A DNA stretch of 64,000 bases from JAJDTQ01 sp965204235 (GCA_965204235.1 OZ241979.1:372001-436000); one strand, 5' to 3'; positions 8,451 to 16,347 are shown, numbered from the stretch's first letter. Program-made: numbers and translations. Notes: generated from the letters alone by a model not told the origin.

Positions 8451-8726
8451 TCAGCGAACCTGCCGCCGCTGCCGAAGGCGCTCGATGACTTCGGTGGCGG
8501 GTTGCACTTGATTTGCTTCGACCTGAGCATTTCCCAACGCAAGGATCTTGAGCAGGGCCACTGTCTCCTGCATCTGCTCGTAGCTGACGATGTCCTGTAC
8601 GACCAATTTGGCTTCGCCTTTCTGAGTGATGATCAAGGGTTCCCGCCGACTTCCCAGAGTGCGGACGATCTCGGCAGCATGAGACTTGAGATAACTGAGG
8701 GGCTTGATCTGAGCGGACAGTTTCAT
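8451..8726 (-). CDS. Phd/YefM-type antitoxin, apparently orphan
   Basis: A 91-residue protein with the Phd/YefM fold: MKLSAQIKPLSYLKSHAAEIV at the N-terminus and the core motif PLIITQKGEAKLVVQDIVSYEQ. These proteins bind their own operator and neutralise a RelE/Doc/PIN partner. A ribosome-binding site (AGAGGTGATCC) precedes the ATG. No toxin gene is adjacent: downstream is the convergent lipoprotein gene, upstream a dispersed repeat. The tail after residue 65 is arginine- and glutamine-rich. Confidence 0.8.
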   Translation of the reverse strand: MKLSAQIKPLSYLKSHAAEIVRTLGSRREPLIITQKGEAKLVVQDIVSYEQMQETVALLKILALGNAQVEANQVQPATEVIERLRQRRQVR

Positions 8727-8768
8727 GGATCACCTCTTGCCGTCCATACCAGACATCATTTGCTCCAG

Positions 8769-8875
8769 GAAACTCTGAACAATTACCCCGTTCGTCCTGA
8801 GCGTAGCGAAGCGAAGTCGAAGGACGCGCTTTTTCATAGGGAGAGGCGCCTCAATCCGGAATGGATCAAAGGTTC
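8769..8875 (+). repeat. Dispersed ~105-bp intergenic repeat, copy A
   Basis: The core reads GTTCGTCCTGAGCGTAGCGA... with inverted symmetry (CGTCCT/AGGACG), followed by a conserved tail (GCGCTTTTTCAT, GAGGCGCCTC). Three further copies are at 19008, 30409 and 53468. The core is a REP-like palindrome of a kind seen in many environmental genomes. This copy overlaps the 3' end of rdgB. Confidence 0.8.
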
Positions 8876-9444
8876 CTTCCTTCGGTCAAGGAACTCCGCA
8901 TCCTGCGGGCAAGGTTCTCCAAGGCCATGCGGCGGTGGGACAGCCGGTTCTTGTCGCTGCCGAGCTCGCCGTAGGTCCTTCCCGACGCTCCCTCGGCCAC
9001 GAAGATCGGATCGTAGCCCCACCCTTCTCCCCGGCACGCGGGCGCGATGGTCCCGGGCACTGCGGACGGGAAGCACTCGGGAGAGCCGCCCGGCCGGCAG
9101 TACGCGAACACGGAGCGAAACGTGGCCCCCCGGTCTTCGGCGTCCCCCAACAGCCGCAAGACGCCTTCGTTGCCAAGGGTGCGGAACACGTAGGCCGAGT
9201 AGGGTCCGGGAAATCCGCGCAAGCGGTCGATGAACAGGCCGGTGTCCTCCACCAAGGCGGAACCGTCCAGCCGCCGAGACGCCTCCCTGGCCTTCTCCGC
9301 GGCGATTTCCTCCAGGGTGTCCGCCTGGATCTCCCGAATTTCCATGGAGGCCATCTCCACGGCTATGCCGTAGTCCGCAAGGATGGCCCGCGCCTCGCCG
9401 AACTTGTGTCGGTTGGAGGTGGCGAATTTCAGGGGGGTCTGCAC
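8866..9444 (-). CDS. rdgB: Non-canonical purine NTP pyrophosphatase (RdgB/HAM1)
   Basis: About 192 residues. The enzyme hydrolyses dITP, XTP and ITP to the monophosphates and so keeps damaged purines out of nucleic acids. Family motifs are present: FATSNRHKFGEA at the start (substrate binding), VEDTGLFIDRLRGFPGPYSAYV (catalytic Asp and active-site loop), GEGWGYDPIFV and KNRLSHRRMAL. The start is set at GTG 9444 because the family begins directly before TPLKFATSN, and frames reaching further upstream run into the tRNA-Gly gene. No strong ribosome-binding site is seen. It lies directly downstream of the tRNA. Confidence 0.88.
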   Translation of the reverse strand: MQTPLKFATSNRHKFGEARAILADYGIAVEMASMEIREIQADTLEEIAAEKAREASRRLDGSALVEDTGLFIDRLRGFPGPYSAYVFRTLGNEGVLRLLGDAEDRGATFRSVFAYCRPGGSPECFPSAVPGTIAPACRGEGWGYDPIFVAEGASGRTYGELGSDKNRLSHRRMALENLARRMRSSLTEGRNL

Positions 9445-9498
9445 GGCGTCGAGAACGGTTCGGTCGAACGGTACGGCCGGAAGGCCGTTGTGGAGGGT

Positions 9499-9575
9499 TG
9501 GAGCGGGTGACCGGGGTCGAACCGGCGACCTTATGCTTGGCAAGCATACGCTCTAGCCAACTGAGCTACACCCGC
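9499..9575 (-). tRNA. tRNA-Gly(GCC)
   Basis: A cloverleaf reads from 9575: acceptor GCGGGTG / CACCCGC, D-arm GCTC...GAGC, anticodon stem TATGC / GCATA with loop TTGCCAA (anticodon GCC), T-arm GCCGG-TTCGACC-CCGGT, discriminator U at 9502 and an encoded CCA at 9501-9499. All stems pair apart from one G-U. Confidence 0.95.
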
Positions 9576-9587
9576 ATCCGGGAGCGG

Positions 9588-9616
9588 TTTCTACCCCATC
9601 CGTCCATGTTTGTCAA
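9588..9616 (-). promoter_or_regulatory. Sigma70-type promoter of tRNA-Gly
   Basis: TTGACA (9616-9611), a 17-bp spacer and TAGAAA (9593-9588). The -10 element ends 12 bp before the mature tRNA 5' end. Confidence 0.6.
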
Positions 9617-9620
9617 TCTC

Positions 9621-9660
9621 CAGGATTGTCCAATGCAGGACGCCACTGAAGGGGGAGTAG
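9621..9660 (-). repeat. IS-end-like repeat
   Basis: The minus strand reads CCCCTTCAGTG..TCCTGCATTGGACAAT. The same 35-bp sequence with three or so differences occurs at 28969-29007. It is probably a transposon end left behind. It lies between the tRNA-Gly promoter and the antitoxin gene. Confidence 0.5.
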
Positions 9661-9701
9661 GCGGCCATGGGCAAGCGGCACAACACCTCCGTAAGACACC
9701 T

Positions 9702-10010
9702 TCACGTCAACGTCTTCGAAGGATTCCGACATTCATAATCGGGCGCCAGCTTGAGAATCGGACGCAACGACAACGCGGTCGCGATATCCGCAACCGTACG
9801 GAGCGTCAAATTTCTACCGCCACCGAACACCTGGGATACGTAGCCTGGCGTACGACCCAACCGCCGGGCCAATTCCGTTCGGGTCACGCCGGCATCGTCA
9901 AGGGCCTGCGTCAATGTCTCGGTCACCTCCAGGATCAGGTCTTCCTGCCGAACCAGACGATCAAAGTCGGCGTTGTACTCGACTGGCGAATCGTTTACGT
10001 ACATTGTCAT
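9702..10010 (-). CDS. HigA-like XRE-family antitoxin
   Basis: A 102-residue helix-turn-helix protein. The XRE domain covers about residues 35-85 (ALDDAGVTRTELARRLGRTP...VSQVFGG..NLTLRTVADIATAL). It starts 5 bp after the stop of the toxin remnant at 10016, and AAGGAG at the end of that remnant is its ribosome-binding site. It is therefore the antitoxin of a RelE/HigB-like pair whose toxin gene is now split. Autoregulation of the operon is typical of the family, but the native promoter is now 2.75 kb away beyond the insertion. Confidence 0.82.
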   Translation of the reverse strand: MTMYVNDSPVEYNADFDRLVRQEDLILEVTETLTQALDDAGVTRTELARRLGRTPGYVSQVFGGGRNLTLRTVADIATALSLRPILKLAPDYECRNPSKTLT

Positions 10011-10015
10011 GATCG

Positions 10016-10118
10016 CTACTCCTTGAAGTAGTTGTTGAGGTTCTTCGCCACGACTTTCAGGTCACCAATCCTGTGTTTGTCCCGTTTCTTTCAGAGCCCA
10101 TGAGCGACCACAAACTCT
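10016..10118 (-). pseudogene. RelE/HigB-like toxin, C-terminal fragment
   Basis: From 10117 the frame reads EFVVAHGL, TGA, KKRDKHRIGDLKVVAKNLNN and a short tail to TAG at 10016. This matches the C-terminus of Gp49/HigB-type toxins (AHGLRKK...). Its first eight bases duplicate the end of the N-terminal fragment at 12873-12880. Joined at that duplication, the two parts give a normal toxin of about 122 residues. The TGA sits where the family often has Arg, so it looks like a CGA-to-TGA change on top of the insertion. Confidence 0.75.
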
Positions 10119-10505
10119 GGCGCTTCCGGCTTTCGTGTGGGTTGTCCCACTCCCCTCCCACGCCATGAGGTCCGATCCCCACCTTGCCGTCCTCGGTTCG
10201 GCATTGCAGAGGACTCCGATCCCCTCCCCCCTTGAGGGGGAGGGTTAGGGTGGGGGGACCTCAGTGCAACCGCACCGACCGGCGCTACGCCGACGGACGC
10301 ACGGGCTGACGAGAGTTGAAGTGGAAGACCGATCCCCTCAACCCCGCCGTTACCCCCCTCCCTGTCCCTCCCCCTCAAGGGGGGAGGGGACGCTACCCCG
10401 TGACACCCGGCACAAACCGGGAACATCGTTTACAGGATAGACCGGGGACATGGTTTACACGCTTCGCCGTGACACCCTGCCTCCACGACGACCGGAAGAA
10501 CCCGG
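10119..10505. repeat. MITE-like palindromic repeat, left copy
   Basis: It contains the inverted pair CCCCTCCCCCCTTGAGGGGG (10209 on) and CCTCCCCCTCAAGGGGGGAG (10367 on), with related sequence between, and outer ends that resemble each other in inverted orientation. The right copy at 12588-12872 shares this architecture, including the accompanying CCCTCAACCCCGCCGT segment. No plausible gene was found in the roughly 330 bp between toxin remnant and hsdS. Confidence 0.7.
10416..10459. repeat. Tandem 19-bp repeat resembling an IS481-type end
   Basis: ACCGGGAACATCGTTTACA (10416-10434) and ACCGGGGACATGGTTTACA (10441-10459) differ at two positions and are spaced 25 bp. Repeats of this wording are commonly found at the ends of IS481-family elements. 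No transposase remains here. Confidence 0.5.
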
Positions 10506-12512
10506 TTGTTCCGGTTCCGGAATACGCATCCGGCCAGAAACGAGCTCGGGCAGCAGAGTGTCCCGCAGGGCGGCCAGAGCGCAGGATTCGCGCTTGGTCG
10601 CCTCCATTCGATCCAGAAGCGGCCCGCACACCTTCCCGAAAGCGTCCCTTATCCTTCCAGATGGCAGAGTGATCCCGGTTGCGCTCACAACCCGAGGCCG
10701 GACCGCGGGATACGCTGCGCCATCCGCCACATGGGTCAAGCGCCTGATGTTCTCGGGCGCTGTGGCACAACCCCAAACCAGCGCGCGGTCCCTCGGCAGG
10801 ACCGGGCGCAGAACCGCGAAGCCCGTGCTTCCCGTCAGGCCATCCTGGCCAATGAAGGCGTAAGAACCATTTCCGGGTCGGACCGTCCCCAAAATCGTGT
10901 CCCCGGTTCTCAATACACGTTTCGCACGGCTTGGGGCCTCTTGCCATCCATGGGTTTCGTACTTCTCTATCGTTCCCCACTTTGTATTCGACAGATCGAC
11001 ATAAACTATGCTTTCAGGGGCATTTCGTGCAGTCCACGCCTCTGGATTCAGCAGGGCAATCCCATCGAGCCTTGTCTCCTTCCACCCCTCCGGTATCATC
11101 CTCCCCGACTCCGACGACACGAAGCGATCCGGGAACAGCGCCGCAATCTCCGGTTCCATCCCGTCCAGATACGCCCGAGCCCGCTCGACCGTCCAATGAG
11201 TCCCCTCTTGAGCGGAAGCCGCAACAGCCAAGCCGCCAGACACCGGCTGTTGCGGAGGGGGATCCGTCAAGGCCGCATATACTCGATCCAATACGCCGAA
11301 ACAGTTGTCGAAGACCTCGTTGTTCCAGAATCGCAGTGCCCGATAGCCCTTTTCCCGCAAGAATGCGTCGCGCCGATCGTCGTGGGCTTGCCGTGCCGCG
11401 TGTTGGCCGCCATCCAGTTCGACGAGCAGCTTTTCCGGCAGGCAGGCAAAGTCGGCGATGTACGGACCCATGGGCTGCTGGCGGCGAAACTTGTAGCCGC
11501 CGAGCTGCTTGTTGCGCAGGTACTGCCAGAGCAGCCCTTCGGCGTCGGTTCGGTTGTCGCGCAGGGTTTGGGCTCTCTGGAGGGTCCGCGCAGAGTAGCG
11601 GCGTCTGATTCCCCCCTCCGGCTCGCCTGCGCATCGGGTCTTGGCCGGCTTCCTGGAATTGTACGTGTAGCGGCGTCTGATTCCCCCCTCCGGCTCGCCT
11701 GCGGGCGGGCGCCCTTGTCTCGCCGACTCCCCCCCGAGGGGGGAGTGATCGGAGGGGGTAGCTTTCGTTGCTCGGATGGAGTCCCCCCGACGAGGGATCG
11801 GATTGGCGGCGTGGTGTTTCAGGGCGGCTTTGGCGTGGACGGGGTCGAAATCAACGAACCAGGACTTGAACAGCGCCCGCGCCATGGACTCCAGGGTCTC
11901 GTTCATGCCCCGGTTCAACTCCATCTTGTCGTCCAGCGTACCCAGGATGTGGGCGATGGAATGTTGTTCGGGTAGGGGCGGCAGCGATAGCCTGATGGAT
12001 TTCAGCGACGTAACCGGACGGCTGATTGCCGGAACACCTGTCTGTGAGGTATTCGTCAACAGGGCATGTTGTCCGAGTGGAGACTTGAAGAAGTAGTAGA
12101 AGAAGGCTGGGTCCGCTTCGGATGTGCGGCAAGTCACCTTCATTTGACTTTGTGAAATGACGTATCTCTGGAACGGAGTATCAGGGATCAAGCCCACCTG
12201 CCCCAAAGTACCGCGATGCGTAAAGACCACATCGCCCGGATAAGCGTTGGCGCCTGCTAACCGATCCGCCTTTTCGTCGCTCAGAAAGACAAAGTTTTCG
12301 GCTCGGAACCGCCCGGCCGTGAGGTTGCCCCCGCGGATTACCGGAACCCCGGATGGAACAAAATTATCGGTCGTTATATCGGAGCCGAACGGACCCATAA
12401 CAACTTTCTCTGCAATCTCACCCACACTCGTCTCGCGCCATTCAATCGGAATGCTTCCTGTCCCAACCGGGACGTGCAAAGGATTACCGCTTGCTTCCTT
12501 GCTGTTTGCCAT
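10455..12512 (-). CDS. Type I restriction specificity subunit HsdS with in-frame DUF559 nuclease domain, orphan
   Basis: A 685-residue chimera. Residues about 20-235 are a first HsdS target-recognition half (WRETSVGEIAEKV, PLPEQHSIAHILGTLDD, FVDFDPVHAKAA). Residues about 440-670 are the second (THWTVERARAYLDGMEPEIAALFPDRF, GWKETRLDGIALLN, LRDTLLPELVSGRM). Between them, about residues 309-417, is a complete DUF559/Vsr-like PD-(D/E)XK domain (RTDAEGLLWQYLRNKQLGGY, IADFACLPEKLLVELDGGQH, GYRALRFWNNEV). Upstream of that domain are two GEPEGGIRRRY repeats encoded by 37-bp direct repeats. HsdS normally sets the recognition site for HsdM/HsdR, but neither is present. The whole reads in one frame. It may be functional, or an hsdS hit by a smaller element. 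Confidence 0.8.
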   Translation of the reverse strand: MANSKEASGNPLHVPVGTGSIPIEWRETSVGEIAEKVVMGPFGSDITTDNFVPSGVPVIRGGNLTAGRFRAENFVFLSDEKADRLAGANAYPGDVVFTHRGTLGQVGLIPDTPFQRYVISQSQMKVTCRTSEADPAFFYYFFKSPLGQHALLTNTSQTGVPAISRPVTSLKSIRLSLPPLPEQHSIAHILGTLDDKMELNRGMNETLESMARALFKSWFVDFDPVHAKAALKHHAANPIPRRGDSIRATKATPSDHSPLGGESARQGRPPAGEPEGGIRRRYTYNSRKPAKTRCAGEPEGGIRRRYSARTLQRAQTLRDNRTDAEGLLWQYLRNKQLGGYKFRRQQPMGPYIADFACLPEKLLVELDGGQHAARQAHDDRRDAFLREKGYRALRFWNNEVFDNCFGVLDRVYAALTDPPPQQPVSGGLAVAASAQEGTHWTVERARAYLDGMEPEIAALFPDRFVSSESGRMIPEGWKETRLDGIALLNPEAWTARNAPESIVYVDLSNTKWGTIEKYETHGWQEAPSRAKRVLRTGDTILGTVRPGNGSYAFIGQDGLTGSTGFAVLRPVLPRDRALVWGCATAPENIRRLTHVADGAAYPAVRPRVVSATGITLPSGRIRDAFGKVCGPLLDRMEATKRESCALAALRDTLLPELVSGRMRIPEPEQPGSSGRRGGRVSRRSV
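11595..11703. repeat. Two perfect 37-bp direct repeats inside hsdS
   Basis: GTAGCGGCGTCTGATTCC... occurs at 11595-11631 and 11667-11703. The 72-bp period is a multiple of three, so the frame is kept and GEPEGGIRRRY is encoded twice. They sit at the boundary between the first HsdS half and the DUF559 domain. Confidence 0.85.
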
Positions 12513-12587
12513 ACGGAATCGCCTTCCGCTTCGCGGCGTCCAACTTACGGCTTTGGCCTCTTGTTCATGCCCATGCCGGTGGATGCC

Positions 12588-12872
12588 AAGGTCCGGTTCT
12601 CGTATGGCAGGATCTCACGGCATAGAGTGCCCTCCCCCCTTGAGGGGGAGGGAAAGGGTGGGGGGGCCTCGGTGCAACCGGACCGATCGGCGTCAGCACC
12701 AACGGACAGACCGCTGAATCGGGTTGGGCCGGTCCGTGTAGAGGACTCCGCCCTCAACCCCGCCGTACCCCCCTCCCTAACCCTCCCCCTCAAGGGGGGA
12801 GGGAATTTTACTCCGTGAAACTCTGCCTACACAACCTGCCCACACGAAAGCCGGAAGAGCCCAAACTCAGCC
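12588..12872. repeat. MITE-like palindromic repeat, right copy
   Basis: Its two ends are inverted relatives: CCGGTTCTCGTATGGCAGG on the left and CCGGCTTTCGTGTGGGCAGG read from the right. Each is followed by CTCCCCCCTTGAGGGGG-type sequence. It lies directly upstream of hsdS, so hsdS transcription probably starts in or beyond it. Confidence 0.7.
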
Positions 12873-13146
12873 CAAACTCTTTTGTCGGCGAGAACGTACC
12901 GATAAACCGGAGCTGAAAGCTCTTGATCTCCCATAACGCCTGCCCGTCGCACTCGTCGAGCTTTTTGAATCGATCCCGAGAGTTCACTTTGCCATGGTCT
13001 GCCAATCGATTGAAGACCGCCTGAATCTTGGCGCGGTCGCGTTCATCCAATTGCAAAAAGAAGTCTCGGGCGGGGCTCTTGCCAGACTTGTCGGCTGCCC
13101 ATACGACCCTGCCCCACTCACCCGATGATGCAATCTGGATCGTCAC
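12873..13146 (-). pseudogene. RelE/HigB-like toxin, N-terminal fragment
   Basis: 91 residues, MTIQIASSGEWGRVVWAADK...ALWEIKSFQLRFIG..SPTKEF, match the phage Gp49/HigB toxin family, which are ribosome-dependent mRNA interferases. The frame continues to a stop at 12808, but the last 20 or so residues come from inserted repeat DNA. The missing C-terminus is at 10016-10118 beside the antitoxin. The truncated protein lacks the C-terminal strand and basic residues and is probably inactive. Confidence 0.8.
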
Positions 13147-13226
13147 GCTGAAGCAGAGACTTTATACATATATCTAAACTGAAGGTCAACCTCCCGGCAG
13201 AGTCGCCCGGGACGTTGCTGTCTGTC

Positions 13227-13841
13227 TCAGCCGTCCCTGGGTCCACGCTCCGCTGTGGCAGAGTTGTCGGAGGACCCGGACCCCGACCGCTCGCGCAGAC
13301 GGCGCAGGAACCGGACGTGGTACTGGACTCCGGACCAGACGGCCAGGACGGTGGAGAGTACGAGGAAGTACATGCCCACGACGAAGAAGTCGATGCCCAG
13401 GTACGGGTAGTGGAGCATCAACCCCACCAGGGCGAAGGTCTGCACCAGCAGCTTGTACTTGCCGAGCTCGTCCGCGGGGATGACGACGCCCTCGGTCAGG
13501 GCGATGCCGCGCAGCACGGTCACCGCCACCTCGCGGGCGACGATGACCACCACCAGCCATGCGGGCACGTCCAGCTCCCCGGGACGGTCCACGGCCACCA
13601 GCATGATGAGCACCGTGACCACCAGCAGCTTGTCGGCCAGGGGATCCAGCAGTTTCCCGAAGTCGGACACGCTCTTGTTCCGGCGGGCGAAATAGCCGTC
13701 CAGCATGTCCGTGACGGACGCCGCGACGAACACCAGGGCGGCCAGCGCGCACGACGCCGGATCCGTGAACGCGAGCAGGTAGGCCAGGAACGGGATGAGC
13801 AGGATGCGGAAGAGGCTCAGCAGGTTCGGCAGCGTCCACAT
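13227..13841 (-). CDS. pgsA: CDP-diacylglycerol-glycerol-3-phosphate 3-phosphatidyltransferase
   Basis: A 204-residue integral membrane enzyme that makes phosphatidylglycerophosphate, the committed step to phosphatidylglycerol and cardiolipin. The CDP-alcohol phosphatidyltransferase motif D-x2-DG-x2-AR-x8-G-x3-D-x3-D is complete in DMLDGYFARR... through GKLLDPLADK (about residues 45-71). The N-terminus MWTLPNLLSLFRILLIPFLAY and four to six membrane helices are typical. The hydrophilic tail rich in Ser, Gly and Arg is not conserved. Twelve bases separate it from the DMT gene upstream. Confidence 0.93.
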   Translation of the reverse strand: MWTLPNLLSLFRILLIPFLAYLLAFTDPASCALAALVFVAASVTDMLDGYFARRNKSVSDFGKLLDPLADKLLVVTVLIMLVAVDRPGELDVPAWLVVVIVAREVAVTVLRGIALTEGVVIPADELGKYKLLVQTFALVGLMLHYPYLGIDFFVVGMYFLVLSTVLAVWSGVQYHVRFLRRLRERSGSGSSDNSATAERGPRDG

Positions 13842-13853
13842 GTCCCATGCCCC

Positions 13854-14774
13854 TCAAGCGCCCTCGGAAGACCACCGCGACCACGCGATCAGCAGCACCC
13901 CCAGCACCACCGTGGAGGTGGCCGTGAGCTTGCGCGGCGTGACCGGGTCGGACTCGCCCAGGATGAGCGGCGCCAGCCCCAGGGTGAAGAGCGAGAAGCA
14001 GTGGACCAGGGGCGATATCACCGAAACGTCGGCCATGTCCAGGGCCGTGAACATCAGGTAGTAGGCCAGGAAGTGCACGAACCCGATGAGGGCGAAGCAG
14101 CCCAGCGCACCCCGCCCGCATGCCCGCAACCGTGCGGTCCCGCGGCCCCGGAGATAGACCGCGGACATGGTCAGGAACGAAGTGCTCACCGTGACCGCGG
14201 CGCCCACCATGGGGGCCGGACCCGCGAGCAGCCCGAGGCGCACCATGACGTCGCGCAGCGCCGCCAACAGCGCTCCCGACACCGGAAACGCCAGGTCCCG
14301 GGCGCGCCAGGACCTCGATTCGCCCTTCCACGAGAGGAAGACCAGGCCGCAGACCACGGCCGCGGCGCCCAGGAGGTTGGCAAGACGAGGCTGCTCGTCC
14401 AGGACCGCCACGGCCATGAGCACGGCGAAGAGGGGCGCCGAGTTGAGGACCGCGGTGGCCGCGGAGGCCCCCAGCCGCTCGATCCCCTTGAAGGCCATCA
14501 GGCGGAACAGTCCGGGAACGATCAGGCCCGACCCCGCGAATATCAGGTTGGCGCCCACCCACAGTTCCGAAAGGTCGTGGAAGGCGAGCACGAAGAGCCA
14601 CAACAGCACGCCGTTGACGAAGAGGTCCACCACGAGGCCGCTGAAGGGATCCAGCAGCCGGACGCCCCGATGGACCAGGGTCGCGGTGCAGGCGAAAGCC
14701 AGGGAGGCGAGCAGGGCCAGGGCGACGGCGAGCATGTTTCGGGAGATGCGCTGCGGGCCGCGAGGGTCCCGCAC
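13854..14774 (-). CDS. EamA/DMT-superfamily permease
   Basis: A polytopic membrane protein of 306 residues (293 if started at ATG 14735, MLAVALALLASL, which fits the family better). Two EamA repeats of about five helices each are visible, with the usual internal duplication (SGLIVPGLFRLMAFKGIERLGAS in the first, FVHFLAYYLMFTALDMADVSVISPL in the second). Family members move metabolites such as amino acids or nucleotide derivatives, and the substrate is unknown here. It lies between tctA and pgsA on the same strand. Confidence 0.8.
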   Translation of the reverse strand: MRDPRGPQRISRNMLAVALALLASLAFACTATLVHRGVRLLDPFSGLVVDLFVNGVLLWLFVLAFHDLSELWVGANLIFAGSGLIVPGLFRLMAFKGIERLGASAATAVLNSAPLFAVLMAVAVLDEQPRLANLLGAAAVVCGLVFLSWKGESRSWRARDLAFPVSGALLAALRDVMVRLGLLAGPAPMVGAAVTVSTSFLTMSAVYLRGRGTARLRACGRGALGCFALIGFVHFLAYYLMFTALDMADVSVISPLVHCFSLFTLGLAPLILGESDPVTPRKLTATSTVVLGVLLIAWSRWSSEGA

Positions 14775-14807
14775 GCGGCGGCCGCGGCCGGCGGGAGCCG
14801 GAAGCGC

Positions 14808-16337
14808 TCAGGGACGTCCGGGGGTCCGGGCTCCTTCGGCGCCCCTCCTCACGTCTTCTTCCAGGGACCTGCCCCGCCGGGCCTGGACCGCGGAGTACCC
14901 GAGGGCGCCGACGATCAGCAGGAAGATGCAGACCACGGTAGGCGACAGCAACCAGCTCGCCCCGTACGCGCTGGTGGAGATCCACAGGTAGTTCTCGACG
15001 ATCTTGCCGAGGACCAAACCCAGCACGAAGGGCGGCCTCGGCCACTGGAACAGGACCATGACGTATCCCACCAGGCCGAATATGACCGTGACCACGATGT
15101 CGCTGAAGTTGTTGTGGGCGGCGAAAGCGCCCAGGAAGACGAACATCAGGAGGAAGGGGATCAGCAGGTGGCCGCGCACGAACGTGAGCTTCACGAGCTG
15201 GTTCAGGAACAGGAAGCACGCCCCCGCGGTGATGACGTTGGCCACCACCAGGATCCACACCATGGCGAAGGTCACGTCCAGGTGCTTGGTGAGCATCTCC
15301 GGGCCGGGGTTGAGGCCCACGATCAGGAACGCCCCCAACAGGATGGCCATGGCGCTGCTGCCGGGGATGCCGAAGGCGACGGTGGGGATGAGGTTGCCCC
15401 CTTCCCTGGAGTTGTTGGCCGCTCCGGGTCCCAGCACGCCCTCCACTGCGCCCTTGCCGAAGCGGCTCCTGTCCCGCGACGACTGCACCGCGTGGCCGTA
15501 GGCCAGCCACTGGGAGACGCCGCCGCCGAGGCCCGGCAAGGCGCCGATGAACGCGCCGATGAAGCCGCAGCGCATGGTCAGCCCGAAGTGGCGGAAGGTG
15601 TCCTTGACCCCCTCCATGACGCCGGTGATCTTCTCGACCTTGGCCTCCGCGATGCTGGTGCCCCGGACCGCCAGGTCGATGATCTCGGGGATGGCGAAGA
15701 GCCCCACCACCACCGGACCCAGGCTCAGGCCGTCCCAGAGGTAGAGCGTCCCCAGGGTGTAACGCAGCGTCCCGGTCTGGGGATCGACCCCGATGGAGGC
15801 GAGCATGAGGCCGATGCCGCCGCAGAGGAGTCCCTTGGTGAGGGACGACCCGCTCAGCGCGGCGATGAAGGTGATGCCCAGGATCGCCAGCATGAACAGC
15901 TCGGGAGAGCCGAAGAACAGCACCAGCGGACGCATGACGGGGATGGCCAGGGCGAGTATCAGCGCGCCTTCGAGCCCGGCCACCAGCGAGCTCATGAGGG
16001 CCGCGCCCATGGCCCGCCCGGCCTCGCCCTTCCTGGTCATGGGGTAGCCGTCCATGATGGTGGCCGCGGCCGTGCCTTCCCCCGGGATGCCGAAGAGGAT
16101 CGAGGTGATGTCCCCGGTGGTACCGGTGATGGCGTGCATTCCCAGGAGGAAGGCGAAGGCCGAGATGGGCTCCTGGATCTTGTAGGCGAAGGGGAGCATC
16201 AGGGCCAGGGTGGCCAAGCCGCCCAGGCCCGGAAGGATGCCCACGATGAAGCCTACGAGGGAGCCCAGCAGCAGGAAGCCGAAGGGCGGCCAGGAGAGGA
16301 CGTGGAGCAGTCCGCCGATGAAGGCGTCGAACATCAT
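14808..16337 (-). CDS. tctA: Tripartite tricarboxylate transporter, large permease TctA
   Basis: A 509-residue inner-membrane protein with about 11-12 helices. The family motif GILPGLGGLATLALMLPFAY occurs near residue 34, and a second GALPGLGGGVSQWLAYGHAV near residue 266, reflecting the internal repeat. With TctB and the TctC receptor it forms a secondary, ion-gradient-driven carboxylate uptake system. The gene follows tctC by 10 bp; the order is tctB-tctC-tctA. The amidohydrolase upstream suggests uptake linked to carboxylate catabolism. Confidence 0.93.
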   Translation of the reverse strand: MMFDAFIGGLLHVLSWPPFGFLLLGSLVGFIVGILPGLGGLATLALMLPFAYKIQEPISAFAFLLGMHAITGTTGDITSILFGIPGEGTAAATIMDGYPMTRKGEAGRAMGAALMSSLVAGLEGALILALAIPVMRPLVLFFGSPELFMLAILGITFIAALSGSSLTKGLLCGGIGLMLASIGVDPQTGTLRYTLGTLYLWDGLSLGPVVVGLFAIPEIIDLAVRGTSIAEAKVEKITGVMEGVKDTFRHFGLTMRCGFIGAFIGALPGLGGGVSQWLAYGHAVQSSRDRSRFGKGAVEGVLGPGAANNSREGGNLIPTVAFGIPGSSAMAILLGAFLIVGLNPGPEMLTKHLDVTFAMVWILVVANVITAGACFLFLNQLVKLTFVRGHLLIPFLLMFVFLGAFAAHNNFSDIVVTVIFGLVGYVMVLFQWPRPPFVLGLVLGKIVENYLWISTSAYGASWLLSPTVVCIFLLIVGALGYSAVQARRGRSLEEDVRRGAEGARTPGRP

Positions 16338-16347
16338 GGCCCGAACG

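Larger units (their letters stand above)
10119..12872. mobile_element. Repeat-bounded 2.75-kb insertion carrying hsdS-DUF559, with 8-bp target duplication
   Basis: The segment interrupts a HigB-like toxin gene and is flanked by direct 8-bp copies of CAAACTCT (10111-10118 and 12873-12880). Near each end an inverted CTTCCGGCTTTCGTGTGGG occurs (10123-10141 plus strand; 12857-12839 minus strand). Each end region is a palindromic repeat of 285-390 bp. No transposase is inside; the only gene is the orphan hsdS chimera. It may have been moved in trans, or a small element may have inserted first and gained the cargo by recombination. Confidence 0.65.

Noticed and set aside
10595..12710. Complete type I restriction system around hsdS
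   Set aside because: No HsdM or HsdR sequence is present on either side; the gene is bounded by repeats within the toxin gene.
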